64,000 bases of DNA from Stenopsyche tienmushanensis (Eukaryota; Arthropoda; Insecta; Trichoptera; Stenopsychidae), in assembly GCA_008973525.1 (NCBI GenBank), contig WACJ01000100.1:682001-746000 (forward strand), read 5' to 3'. The notes under the pieces were generated by a model. The model saw only the letters and a program-made list of their open reading frames with translations. It ran no database searches and was not told the origin of the DNA. Shown here one piece after another: positions 46,989-60,400 of the stretch. The position numbers and the translations under genes are program-made. How positions within the stretch are numbered: position 1 is the stretch's first letter; every line of letters starts with the position of its first letter.

Positions 46989-48702
46989 TGTATACAAAAT
47001 TACAACACTTAAGATTGATTATTTATAAAAGCTGACTGTATAGAAAAATGGTAACTATAGCAAAAAAATGGTCATATTATTTTCGATATGTTAATGATGT
47101 TTTTTGTTATAAAAAAATGTACATTATCGAGTAAAATAATATTTTTAAGTGTTTCAAGATCTATAATATTTCGATTGTCTGAATATTTTAATTTCTTTAT
47201 ACAATTCTTATCGTCTTCATGGCAACAAACTATACTGTTCATAGTTCAGCGCAATGGTAATAGTATTTTTAATATAATGTATTTAAAAATAGCTTCAACA
47301 ATTTTTTTAAAAAAAATTAAAGCATAGATTCAATTCTGCTCTATTCATATGAGTTAAATATTTTTTGTTTAATATTCACTAATTGTATTAACTACTATAC
47401 TATATAAACAGTACCATAGTGATCGTGAGCTAATCGTTCCCGGATTATAAATCCATATTAGTTTTTCATATGCACTTTAAATAAATATTTTTCACTATAT
47501 GCTAAATGACGATTGTTTATATTAAATCGTTAAATGCGTTTTTGATTTAATATTTTATTATATGCATCATGCACTTGGTTCTTAGGATGCGGACTCGTCA
47601 TTGCACTCTTTCAATTCGATTGGTATTTAATAAGTAGAATGTGTTTTCCCAAGCGATCCTGTCGGATAAGCACTTAAGTATGCCCAGAAGAATCGTATGG
47701 GAAACATGATATCATCCAGACGGGAAGATGTCCCGTTATTTTCCCGTTTATATTTTTCTCTGTCAATTTTTAATGCGCTAAACGGGGAGACCACGACGAC
47801 CATGCATATGCACTTCCGCCATACATATGTAGATTTCCTCAAGTTTGCATCTCGCATTGGATATTATTTTTGCTAAATAATTATACGGAGCGTGTTCGTT
47901 GCTAAATTTAATGGAATAAGCTTTATTTCGCATGTTATCCGGAGATGTTTCAAAATTGTGATTACGAATTCATAAGCTCCTTCAGCGCGATCATGATTGA
48001 TGAATCGCCGCCGTGGCAGTCATAAATTAATTGAAAATCCTGCTCAGTTTGGTGTAATTATGTAAAAAGTTAAATTAAAGAGGGCGTATTCATTGCGAAG
48101 GACTTCGGAGAGAATTGTAATACAACCTTCGGTTTAATATTTCTCTAGGAGCGTTGCAATATTGTGACAGTTGACAGAAGGACAAATCGTTTTGCGACGT
48201 TCCTCCCCCGCCTTTTATGAATAAATACGATCTTAGGGTTGTTATAACATCGCGGAAACGTCCATCCCCCATTTGTTATTCCACTTTTCTATTTGCTCCG
48301 TAGTAATAATTTTAACCCGTCAAGTGACCCCGTGTGAATTGGAAAATACAGCCTCAGAGACGGCAATCTTGATGATTTTTCACAACTTCGTGCCTTGCTT
48401 TAGTAATTCGTCGGGCATAATGAATTTTTTTATACCACCCAAAACATATCCTGTCGTCTGTAGAAACGCTTAAGCTAAAATGGGACAGTTTATTTTTAAG
48501 GGCGCATAATTTTTTAGCGGCGGAAAAAAATCAATATAAATATTCTAGTCGAGCAGAAAAGCAAAATAATCTTGATTAATTTTTATTTAGCAATTGGTTG
48601 AAAAAACTCTACAAAAGCATGATTATCAAGGATCTCTATCGTTCTTGGAAGGGTTCTCAATTAACACATATACATATATAATTTTAGTTCTATTTTCTAG
48701 AG
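46989..48702. other. No gene recognised
   Basis: AT-rich to 47600, then moderately GC-richer between 47640 and 48480 with short frames on both strands (47627-47857, 48090-48272, 48273-48473). None has motif support. Confidence 0.4.
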
Positions 48703-48800
48703 CAGCGATTCTTAAGCTTATGTAGTCCGCGGACCACTTCTTAAACATCATTTCTTTTGCGGACCTCCTCTTGAAGAACATTTTTTGGTGGGTCCCATCT
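48703..48800. mobile_element. Terminal piece of a Charlie-like hAT element
   Basis: CAGCGATTCTTAAGC followed by GTAGTCCGCGGACCACTTCT and a second GCGGACCTCC motif match the widely found hAT-Charlie terminus (CAGTGGTTCTCAACC then CGCGGACCAC). The other end and any transposase were not found, though decayed sequence may run on for several hundred bases. Confidence 0.6.
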
Positions 48801-51800
48801 CAATTCTAGATATTTTAAGTCATCAAATTTCAATATTACACGATATTTATGCAAATAATGTCCTAGTTTTTCAATTGAAGGTTGGTATTTTAACCATGAT
48901 TTTTACATGCCGAAACCTGTTTTTTTTCGAAAAAATATCTGGAGAATGACCTCTGATGATCATTGCAGTTGTGTTATGACCTGAGCAGATCCATGTGTTT
49001 TTATAGTCAGTCGCTGTTCGTAATATTTGGTGAACTCGTCTTGTGTTTTTTACATCTTGTAACGATTTAAATTAAGTTAATTTTGTATTATATCAGTACT
49101 TGACAAAGTAATTGGTAAATTTTATCAATCAAATTTCAATAAACATCCCTTATTATTTTAGACTTGGAGGTACAGTAAGAAATACATTGATAGATCATCA
49201 AGTGAAAAATAAACATGTCGGATAAATTGGTGTCTCGCATATGGATGTGTGCATATGGAAAAGTAGTTTTAAGTATTTAAGTTTGAAAGTCTCATGCGGT
49301 GTGGTTGAAACGGGTAAGCGAAGTACTTGATTCGTGCATACGGGAGCGTATAAATAAAGGATTAGTGTCGAGAGTAGTGAGGATTGGAAGCAGAGGCACC
49401 TGGCGGAGGTGAATGATGGAAGTTAGGGCGGTGGGTCCGCACTACTCCCAGAGGGGTAATCAGTCTCCTGCGAGTGGATATTGCGACATCTCACGGCACA
49501 TCACACAGCTCCACCACGAGATACTATCACACTACATGAAATCGTGAGACTCGCATCAATAAACTTGCCAGGCACGCCATTACCCAAACTACCCAAACAA
49601 CTGCCGCCGCTGTCTTCTGCGAATTATTTCGCAAAATTCACCAGGTGACAACTTGCCCGATCCTAATTGGAATGGAGCTATTCATTAGCTTTGTTTTTAT
49701 ATTTAGATCGAATGCCTGATGAATAAGAAATATATCATTGTAGGCATATTAACATATCTGTATGAGAATATACCTGAGATGACACAGATGGTATGGATGT
49801 GACCCTTTACTTTGGATGGACATTGAACACACCCTATTTCTGCAGTAGACTGCGTGTGGCTGCATTATGATGATGATGAATATACCTTAGAATATTTGAA
49901 GGATATCAGTAAATGCAAAACGTTTACACATAAAATATCTGAAGGCAAATTTAATCAATACAAATTCATATTTTGCTAATGGAAAACTTTTACAATAATT
50001 TAAAAAACCTCTATTCGATGAATAAACACAGTATAGTCAGTGTCTAAAAACCACCAAACTACAGATGTATAGAACAAAATTATTTAGAATATTCAAACTA
50101 GCAACGAGCTCGATATGAATCTGAATATTGATGAGCAATTATTTTCTACAAAAGTGAGATGTAAATTTACACAATACATGACAAACACAATGAGCATGAA
50201 AAACTTGACATCAAGCTTTGGTTAGCGTCACATATCCACAAAATAATACATGACACAGTTACGTATAAACCCAAATTCGATGTCGACGTCACTGAAAATA
50301 TGGCAAGAATGTTCAGCATCAAATCAAAATTTTATAGATGGCCCATGTTATTTTCAACATAATTAATTTTGCAGTTATCACTGCATTGATCTCTACTATA
50401 ATTAGCTGAAGAGCTTGTCGAGGACCATTATGAATTTCTCCCAAGAAAATGATATATCATATTTGATTTTGAATTAGCTAAATTTTGTATGATTTGTAAA
50501 AAATATGTGCGGGAAAAATGCATAAAAGAGAAAGCTCTTATATGCAATTAAGAAAAGAAAATATGATTGATTTATTTGCAAATGAAGAAAACGCTACCCC
50601 AACGATCTCCTGTTTATTTCGAAAATTTTACCGGTCAATATGTCATTTGATTTTCAAATAATATAAAATTGATACATGCACAAAATTTGAGTTTTATTTT
50701 AGTATATTTATTTAAAACGCAGCTTTTACATGTCGAATCGAAGCTCGGACGTAATTGATAGGATTTGATTTGTGTCCCGGACAGCCATAAATGTTTCCAA
50801 CGATAATGCAAATTATCTTCTGCTGGAACTAATACATTTTTATAAAAAGCATATATATTATACGACTTTTATATACATATTATATTTAGGCCGAAACGAA
50901 AAAGTTGATTTTAAAGCTGCTTTTTTCATTTTTAATTTGATACGGCAGAGCAAAGTGCACAATTGTGAATTTTTTATACACGAATACAAAGTGAACATTT
51001 CAGTAGCTTATTGTTGGGGTGTGAATTATGCAGAAAATTGTTTGGTGTGCGAAGTTTCGCAAAATTAAAGCCTTGCAGGAGCGAGATTAAATTTTTCATT
51101 TAGAATTCGCTTAGGGTATTTTTTAATATCTATAAAAATATACGCTCCGTTTGAGAACGAAGCAAACCCACTAAAATTTACACGCCCTTATCATAACTAC
51201 AGTTGTATCTCGATTTACATGGCTGATTACTTTCATATCTTTCTACAAATTGAGACTTAGAAATAAGTATAGAAATTAAGAAGAGAGGGCTTGTAAATAT
51301 TTGAAATTCATACAGCACTTTGAAAACTTGTATCATCATATACAAATGCCCGAATCAATGTAAAATTGAAGTTAAAGATCTTGAAATTATGTTAATTAGC
51401 AATTATTTTCCTGTATGTAATGGAATCATTAAATTATAATTTTTATCATCGAATACAACTCTGTTGATTCAATTCCTAAATCCAAATTTTACTTTGAATT
51501 TTTTGAATAATGCTGTTAAAAATCCTATAAAAATCTGTAAAGGTTAACTAGAATATGACAGAAGTAGTTTAATTTAGTCAGGAATGATAGATAAATGCTT
51601 CAGAACTTCTTGTAGAATGTCGAAGATGATTCAAAATAAATGAAAAGTTAAAAATATTTTTGATTAGGATTATCCATTTAGAATTTTCATACTCATTATA
51701 AAAACTAAGAGAGTAGTGGATAAGAATTCGATCAATATCAAAATACTGACTCATTTTATTACATAATTTTTCAAATAAAAAAATGGCTAATCACAGTAGA

Positions 51801-52125
51801 ATTATTTGAGAATTGAAAGCAGTAGCAGTGTAAAATTGATTGAACTTAAATTATAAATTTCTTAAGATATTTATAAAAAACTTATAGAGATATAGGATTT
51901 GAATGGGCTGGTTTTTTTGGTTACAATTATTTGAATAGTAATTTTTAAGAGGGGAAAAGATTTATGAATGTGTGGCAAAATCAAGACTATTTTAATTATT
52001 GTGGCAAGCCTTCATAGTTCATAGCTAGTTTTGTCTGATTATATTATTTATCTCAGTATTTACCTTTTTAGATTCAGACAATAGATCGGAAAATACGATA
52101 CTACGATCTTCCAAATTTGTTGGTA
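48801..52125. other. Decayed sequence with a GC-rich block at 49280-49660
   Basis: The block contains AATAAA-like sites, CACCACGAG and CTGCCGCCGCTG stretches, and looks like an LTR or a 5' UTR. No matching ends or reliable target duplication could be set. The rest is AT-rich with no recognised gene. Confidence 0.35.
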
Positions 52126-52984
52126 CAGTAGACCCTCGATTATCTGGGCTAGTGCTGGGGAGGAAGTGTTCGGATAACTGAAAAACACGGATAATCAAAA
52201 TCATCAAATTTCTACTTGGTTTCGAATATAATATCGTATTTACAATACAAATTTTTAAAAAATACTCATTATTTATTAAGAAAGACGCTTATAGTTAAGT
52301 AGATAAGTGGTCGTTAGTATTTACCAAGTACTAAGCATTACTAAAATATATATACGAATATACTTTAAAAAAATCTGTAATTTTTGTTCGTTTTTGATAT
52401 TTTTTAAACAAATTTCTAATATTTCTTCGAATTTTCTTAAAACTATTATATCATTATATTCATTTTTTTTGTTTAGTGCAATCTAGCAATGGTTCAATAT
52501 AATTCAATGCTGTTTTATGATTAATGTATCTTCTTCATTGTACTGGTGTCTTCTTCACTTGTAGTGTTATTCTCATTTTATTCCTCTTGGGATTATTTTT
52601 TAACCAATCTTTAAAAATCCCATTGTCTATCTATACCCTTTTCTGGCCATAATAATTGACAGGAAGATTTTTCATTGGAGTTCCCTCAAAAGATCGAGAT
52701 GTATTGGTTTTACCTATCACCAAAAATTTCATTTTATGAGTTTCTAATGCGTTTCCAGTCTCTCATTACCCCGGGTCCTTTAATAAGAGTTTGAATCTTA
52801 ACTTACGTATATACCACCTCATGTTCTGTTTGGGAGTTGTCTCATTATCCGAGTATCACCGCATTTTTAGTATTGTGTTCGATTATTTTGTGTGAGTCTC
52901 ACAATCACATAAGGAAAAAATATCATATTTTTCAGGCACGGATAATTCGTAAATCGGATAATCCGCATTCGGATAAGTACATTG
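52126..52984 (-). mobile_element. Degraded Tigger/pogo element
   Basis: The left end reads CAGTAGACCCTCGATTATCT after a TA, a typical Tigger terminus. The minus strand at about 52600-52745 encodes HKMKFLVIGKTNTSRSFEGT and then MKNLPVNYYGQKRVWIDNGI followed by FKDWLKN, the DDE-domain block ending in F..WLK. Sequence to the right (52930-52984) contains repeated GGATAAT/GGATAAG motifs like those at the left end and stops at TA, but matches the left terminus only weakly. Confidence 0.75.
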
Positions 52985-54835
52985 TACGTCGATTTTTTTT
53001 CATAAATGTCGATTTGAATCCATGAAATAACCTTTAATATAAGTAAAATTAAAGTTAAATGATTAAAATATCATGTCTACATAAAGTATTAGAAAAATAA
53101 AAAAAAATCGTGCCCAGGAATCGTTATTTTTGAATTATGCACATAATTGTGCACATTGTTTCTGAACGACTCTAGCATTTTGTTAAAAACATAACGCGTG
53201 GTAAGAATAACGTAAGCGTGTGTTAATAAAGTCTTTACCTAACCGAGGCTCGAAGGCTTTCATTAACATTTCAAAATCCTTTTGCGGATTTGCGTCTTGC
53301 GATCACGGCCCTACGTGTAGGAGTATCCTTTTCTGCGGTCCAATCTCGTGCAGTGGGATTCGCGGCCGGTCCAAAACGCGCAACCTTTATTTATTCACGT
53401 GCAAACTGGGTCAGAGCAGTGGAAAAAGCTGTGACTTGGTATGGTAAGTTTTTATGGGTCCTGTGTTCAGCATCTGGATTGTCCTGGAGCTTTAAAGCTC
53501 CGGGGTTTCACCCATAAAGTACCCGTGGAATGGAGAGCGGAGCTTGCATGCGGATTAGGCACTCTGCGTTAGTGTAAGCAGCGACTTGCAATATTGCTTT
53601 GCGGCTGACAGTGCTTTTAAAACTTTGAGCGCATCTTGCACCAAGAAACTTTCCTGAATATTGACAGGTGATAAGTGCAGTTCCCGATATGCATTATCAT
53701 AAAGAATCGAAGCTTGCGAGCAGCATATATGCACCATTCTCCGCGTGTAAAGTAATCAAATAAGAAGCAATAGATGTGATGAAAATGCTCGTCAAACTTT
53801 TAACGGGGACGTTTAATTAAATAGGGCTAATTGCACTGTTTAAAGCCCCCCTGTTGAATTTTGCAAAGGGTGGTGTCGCATATTTGTCACCGCCTAAGGG
53901 GCGGTATGATTAACGGGTTCGTCATGAGGGTGTGATTGGTATGTCAAAATGTTGATTCCAACTCATTTTGCAAATTAGATATAGATATGGGACGAACGTT
54001 AGAGATGATTAAAATACACTTATTGAAAATGACGTGAAGATTACTCACATTATAAAAAGAGATTCATTATGTATATGCACATAAAGGGCTTATTGGTTTA
54101 GTTTTAATAAAATTTCACATTGAACTTTGATGCTTTAAATATTTAAAAGTGCATCAATGCGTGGAAAGCTCTTTTGTATTTAAAAATCGTTACAAATGTT
54201 ATCATTCCAGAGTAGAGATTAAACGCGCGATGGCTACTATTTGTAATTATATTTACAATATTTCTGCAACTATGATAATCAAGGTTTTGTTGAAAATTTT
54301 TTTTGTCATAATTTTCTGTGTCTTCCTTCAAGAACCATATACTATGATATAGATATTAGATTTGAACAAGGTGAATTTACTTTTTTTTTTATAATATCTC
54401 AACTTCTGTTCATTAGCTAAATAAATAATATCGGATTTAATATCTATAAGCGGTGGCTATAATACTCAGATATTTAATATTAAATTAGGTATGTTAAAAA
54501 ATCTATTAAATAGCATTTTCTCCATTGGAAAAAATATATAAATTTACTTTTTTATGAATTCGGAGCAATGGATACTATTTTCTTTATAACGACTTTTTTG
54601 TTGGAAATATTTGAATTAAATTGGATTAAATGCTCAGTCAATAGATTTGATATATTTAAAAGAAGACACAAGCTAAGATCATTTATATATTTTCATTATA
54701 TTATAATATAAGTTGTTTTAATATTAAAATTAAGCTAAATTTTGAATCTAGAACCCAAAATGATTTGATATTTTAAGTGCTTACAAATGTCAAAATTGGT
54801 TTCATAAATTTCGATGTGGAAATTTTGATTTAAAA
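52985..54835. other. GC-richer island 53220-53760, otherwise non-coding
   Basis: See the possible exon at 53287-53443. Beyond it, 53760-54835 is AT-rich without recognised features. Confidence 0.4.
53287..53443 (+). CDS. Possible internal exon in a GC-rich island
   Basis: An open frame (LRLAITALRVGVSFSAVQSR, AVGFAAGPKRATFIYSRANW, VRAVEKAVTWY) runs into a near-consensus donor, TATG|GTAAGT, at 53444. The surrounding island, 53220-53760, also has a cysteine-rich alternative frame on the plus strand and a 60-codon frame on the minus strand (53555-53737), so coding is uncertain. No acceptor is convincing. Confidence 0.2.
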
Positions 54836-55700
54836 AATTGCCCTGGAAGTGGAAGACTGCGTAAGGTGGATGCTGCCACACTGACTGCTGAAATCGAAAG
54901 TAATCCAATAGCAACTATTGAAAAAAAATCAGCTAATATCGGATACTTATGGTCTAGTGTTCAAAGAAATGTGAAAAAAATCGGGAAGGTGTGGAGACAA
55001 GGAAGATGGGTGCCGCACGAGCTAAGCGAAGAGAACCTGGACGACCTACATTAACGCATGCGAACAACTTCTAAAAACGGAAATCCAAAACGCCGTTTTT
55101 AGGCGACTTAATAACTGGAGATGATAAATGGGTTCATTTACTCTAATTATGGACGCAAAAATCAATTGCTATCGAAGGGTCAAGTAGTAAAATCGGCCTC
55201 TAAGCCCGACCTGACAAAAAAAAATCTTTTGGCTGTTTGGTGGGACTGAAAGGGTATCATTCATTTTGAAACACTTGAACCTGGACATACAATATATGCA
55301 ATACTTTATTATGAACAATTAAACCCTTCAGCTGGCAGAAATACAAAAAACGACCCTCTCTCGTGGATCTAAGACAAGTGTTTTCACAGCATGATAATGT
55401 TTGCCCCCAAACGGCGAAAATAACGCGAGAAAAAATAAACAGCCTTGGATGGAAGACAATTTGACATCTTCCTTATTCGCCAGATATTGTTCTGTTGGAT
55501 TTACATCTTTTTAGATCTATTCAAATATTATTTGGATGGGAAAAATTACAAAACAAACGATGAGGTCAAAAATAGACTTTTAGAATATTTTCGTTCAAAG
55601 TCATGTGATTTTTTATGATAGAGGCATTAGAATCTTATCATATAGATGGAAAGAGATCATAGTCTAACGATGGAAATTATATTTTAATTTAAAAAACGAA
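54836..55700 (+). mobile_element. Decayed mariner, mori-type (D34D-like) transposase remnant
   Basis: Plus-strand transposase blocks appear in order but in shifting frames: GSGRLRKVDAATLTAEIESN and GRWVPHELSEENLDDL (helix-turn-helix region, 54850-55050), GDDKWVH near 55110 (first catalytic Asp), SQHDNVCPQTAKI near 55385 (second), YSPDIVLLDLHLF near 55485-55520 (third), and a C-terminal ..KRS*SNDGNYI. Several stops and indels make it inactive. The element ends were not found. It differs from the 31.4-kb mariner in its catalytic spacing and HTH blocks. Confidence 0.85.
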
Positions 55701-57189
55701 AAGTCTTTATGGGTACATCTTATACAAGGGAACTGTAGTTGATGTTAACACAGTAAACTAGTAAAATGAACACGCCGCTGAAAATCGTTTTCCAGAATCA
55801 AAATAGTTTAGAATTACTGCTTGTGTTTGAGTTTAAATTGTACAAGATTGTTGAAGCTTTTAAAAGTCGTACGCTTGTTCAGTTCGAATCTCGATTTTTT
55901 CTCCATTAATCCCAATTATTGGAAATTGCTATCGCGGAACGAATCCATTGTCGATCGTTCCTTTGTTCTATGCCATGCCGAAATGCAGCAGCAGTGCAAT
56001 TGTTGCACGTGATATTGCATTTCAGCTGTTGGATGCTGTGTATTTAATTAATATCTGCAATTGCTGACATACCGAACGGTTCGCCGCTCGTTGTATGCCG
56101 AGCGATCATGCAGAATAATGCGGCCCCATAAATCACTGACTTAATATCGAGCCCGAGTACGCGAGGGCCATTAACACCAGTCCCAACTACTCTATGGGAT
56201 ACCTACGACTGAGCCCTTCGCCATCCAAAGTCCAACATTGTCATCGAGGATACCAAATCATGTCCAGATTGAAGACTCATTGTCACGTCCGCGAGATATG
56301 AATCTAAGTTGAACGGATGCCCTCTTTAGATGGCTATAAAAAGCTGACCCGTATTAATCAATTTATTGCTCCACATAAGATTAAAAATGGAATAAAAACG
56401 TGTTTTTGTATAATGAATATGAACTATACTATGTAGAGTACTAATTTGAACGAATATGTTTGTATACATAAGCAGCCAATCTTTGATTTCCTGCGATGAG
56501 CAATCTAAGCTTGTAGTTGATTTTGAAGACAATATTGATGATTTCTAAAAGATGATAGACTTTAAATACATGAAAATAAGCATAAAAATATTATTTTTCT
56601 TGCTATGATTTTAAGAATTTTAAATAAGATGTTTTCCATTGTCTTTCACGTAGGATTAAGTTGGTTGGCAAGCTGTAAAATTATCTAATTTACTAAACCC
56701 TCAAATAGTTTACCAACTTTTTCACCTTTTAATGACATAACTATTGATCCAATTTTTTGTCACCAAATACAAGTACATAGTAGTTGTTTATACTGTTGAA
56801 GTCGGTTGAAGGGCATAAAGAAGTTCGTATTTTGGCAAAAACCAATTTGTCCCAATTATGGAGTCATTGGTAAAGGTTATTAATTGTATATAAATATTCT
56901 TCAGCTAATTAAGACGGTTCAATATTATGAGCTTTTTACATACAAGATAATTGTTTTATTGTTTGAGGAAGATCTTGCACTTGCTAGTGCCAGTTATAAG
57001 TTTATGCCGTTGAGCTATAGACTATATATGTAGGACAGTTTTATGGTACATATTATAAAATAATTTTAAAAAATAGCTCTAAAGAATGACTAATAAGTAC
57101 AGTTACGATCATAATGCATGGAAAAAAATTAGGATTTGTTGATTTTGACCAAAGATTGACTAAATATTGGCTTTCAAGCTAGTTAGATG
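55701..57189. other. No gene recognised; moderate GC at 55820-56330
   Basis: Sequence around 55950-56320 is GC-richer and contains no long frame. It could be regulatory, but nothing specific supports this. Confidence 0.35.
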
Positions 57190-57200
57190 TATAATTTCAG

Positions 57201-57439
57201 CGTATGTAGGTCCCAATCACATCAGGGCAATACTAGCGAGTCCTCATTTGATGGGGCCTCCGGCTGGAATGCCAGATCATCTGTCAACCCCCACACTGCT
57301 AATAGGTCGAAACATTCGAGAGCAGCTCAAAATGGGTCATTACCGTGATATATTAAAACCAGCGCCCGCAAGCGCACCCCCCTTAGCGCTCCAGGCCCGG
57401 CCAGGTCGGCGGCAGTGTGAAATCAGTCCGCCAAATTAA
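57201..57439 (+). CDS. Possible terminal exon of an unknown gene
   Basis: A TATAATTTCAG acceptor at 57190-57200 is followed by 79 open codons in a GC-rich island. They read YVGPNHIRAILASPHLMGPP, AGMPDHLSTPTLLIGRNIRE, then a Pro/Ala-rich tail ending RRQCEISPPN and TAA. GC richness continues for 150 bp past the stop. No family is recognised; low-complexity tails of this kind occur at the ends of transcription factors, but that is only an inference from composition. Confidence 0.3.
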
Positions 57440-60400
57440 ATCCGGCCTCAGATTATTACATAGCTCAGTGAGTGTTCATAAATAACCCGGCGTGCCTGTA
57501 CAACCCTCCAGCCCGTGACCCCACATCCACATGCCGGATGAGGATGAGGAGCTGTACACCCTCCCCAATCTAGCCTAGAATATGCCCAAATCTGCTTTTT
57601 AATATACACTCATTCGTCTCTTAAGCTCCCACTTATTATTGTGCTCGAAATCTGCGTTTATGAAATGACCAATGACTCTACGGAGCAATTTCGGGGGATG
57701 AAATTCCTGCGACATAATGTCCTAGACTACAAAATATTAGTTAATTGACACTTTTTTTCGCTGAATGTAAACAATCTTTGAAGTCACTCTTAAACGATTT
57801 TTAATTCTGCTCTACAAATTTAAATTAAGCTTTCGTTTACAATCACAAAGCATATAGCGAAAAATAATGATAGGACTATTGCATCAATAAGTAAACTTAA
57901 TGCCGTCAGGAATTTGTAAATATTTCAATACGGAACACTATATATTCATGTAATACAGTATAATAATTTCAAAATATAAAAGTAATCAAATAGACAAAAT
58001 AATCTTTCTTGGGGTTAAATCTCGTTTATGGAGTAAAATTGGTGTATCTTTACAGTATAATCACTATTTTTATGCTTATGATTATTTCAAAAATATTTAT
58101 TAATCGTTCTCAGTACAATCTGCTAAAAAATGTATGAATTTTCCGAATAAATGGGGAAAAATTGTATGATCTCTATTGATCGTCGATAAATAATGTGGGG
58201 TTCAATGATCCATTTTGTTCATTGTGCCAATTGGATGGTTACATAAATAGTTCATGGAATTTTGTGTGGATTTGATTTAATTTTTGAAGCGAAAAGCCAT
58301 AATTAAAACTTGAGATTATTCCTGACTTAAATGCAACTTTAATATAACTTGATTTATTTCGTGATCTTCGGTCTAAAAAAATTAAATAGCGCAATTTATT
58401 GTGTCACTTATTTGGGGGAATGATTTTATTGCTAAAATAAATTGTGTTTTTAAGAAGATTCATAATATTGTCGCAATTTTATATTACATTTGGGTGTGTG
58501 TAATTTCAATTTGCGGCAATGCCTGCACTGAAAGCTTATTTAATATTATTGACACAGCTTATCCGCTGCTTATTAATCAAATGAATGATGATTGCATGTA
58601 CTGAACAATAGTATTTGATTATAGGACTGGAATGGAGATAATCTGAAACAAAATAAGGGGATGAAAGCTTGTTTGATTTGAGTAATGCTCGCATTGTTGG
58701 TGGCCAAAAGGGTGAATATTTAGTTTTATATTGGATATATGAAGTCTTGCAACACTCAGCCATTTTTATTTATATGATAGATGCTGATATTTAAATATTT
58801 TGATTATTTAAAGACACTGTCTCTTGGATGAGAGTTGAATGTTTTAATAAGCGGATAATGTGTTGTATGAAGGGTGAAATATATTTTCAGGTAGCGAGCT
58901 AAACATCGCCATACTGCAAACCCTAACTGCTTATATTCTGCCTGGGGGCTCGTTTAAATATTTCCAACGCAATTGTTTCGTCGTCATATGACTCTCGTGG
59001 TCACAGGATTGTAACAGCAGGAAAACTGGGCATACCTGAAGTTTATAAAAATATTAAAATTTGGATAAAAGAGAGAAAATGTTGGTATTTCTTTAATATT
59101 TTATACAATATATAATAATATTAAGCACTACAATGAAGAATTATGCTTATGTGTATCAATTTGAGATTAAAATACGTTATGGTGGTTAAAAGGGTAATAT
59201 GTGTATATCATGATAAATGTTAAATTTTAGTAGTCTGTGAACATTTAAACAATGGTATAGTAAGCTAAATCCTGGACTCTGATTTTACCCTGATTTTTTA
59301 AATTTGAAAACTAAATATTGAAGCGATTGAAAAAAGTCGCCTAGATGTGTCTAGATTTGCAATAATATAACATAACATACTTTTTGACGTGCATTTGGAA
59401 AAATCTTCGAAAGATTTGGCATTAGTTATTTCTACTTGACGACATGAAATTTGCGATTTCTCACTGTATTATTATTAAAACGCTATTAAATATTCTAAAA
59501 TATGTTACAGAATCACTAGATTTTTTTCTTTAATATGATAGATTATTTAATTGTAAATTAGGTATCAAAAGTGTAATATTTTGACAATGGAAGAAAATTA
59601 TTGAAAGACCAGTTTATATCATAAAAGTATTTTATCAATATATTTTAATAGTTTGGGACACATGGGATTACTTTAAAATGAAAAAAATATTTAGAAAATC
59701 AAGTTATCCTTGCGAAAATGTTTAATTTTATATTGATAAATGAGGAAGGGATGCAAATGATTTTTTTTAAAATTTCGACAAGCTTAAATAACGAAAAACG
59801 TTTAGGATTTTTTTTAAAAAAATGTTTTTTTTTATTTATACCATTAAAAAATCCATCTTTTTTAATATGCAACAGCTCCTCGCAAGAAAAGACGACTTTA
59901 AATGAGTTATGGTTTAAATGAGAGGTGGGCGGTGTCGGGTTGCAGACGCCTCCATTCTATTAAGGCGATGTTTCAGCGCCATAATAGACCGTGTGGAATG
60001 GTCTCTGATATTGCAATCTAAACTTGAAATTGTCTCTTCGCGCTCCTGTTTTGTTCTCGTCTTCCTCTCTGCCAATTTGCATAGTTATTTTGAAAATTTT
60101 CCCACCACGTGGAAAACCCTGCTCGCATTAGGCTGCAAAGTGGAAAAGTTATAGGGTGGCGCAATCGCTTTTGAAGCGCTCCGGATGGCTATCGGCACTC
60201 TCAAGTTTTACATAATGAGCTGCACCCTAATGAAAATCGAGACACGAAAAAGAACAGATACACAAATTTGTCCATAATATGCAATAAGAATTTGCTTTCT
60301 GGCCTCCCTCCGACGTGCCGCAGTAAGTCTACTTGAGCTATATGGATGAAATCTGCAAGACCAATAGACACTTGTCAAAGCATTAGCGAATATATAATAC

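Noticed and set aside
49280..49690. Possible second solo LTR (TGTCGAGA.. to ..TTCA with TTAG flanks)
   Set aside because: The ends are not inverted repeats of each other and a 4-bp match among many possible choices is not significant.
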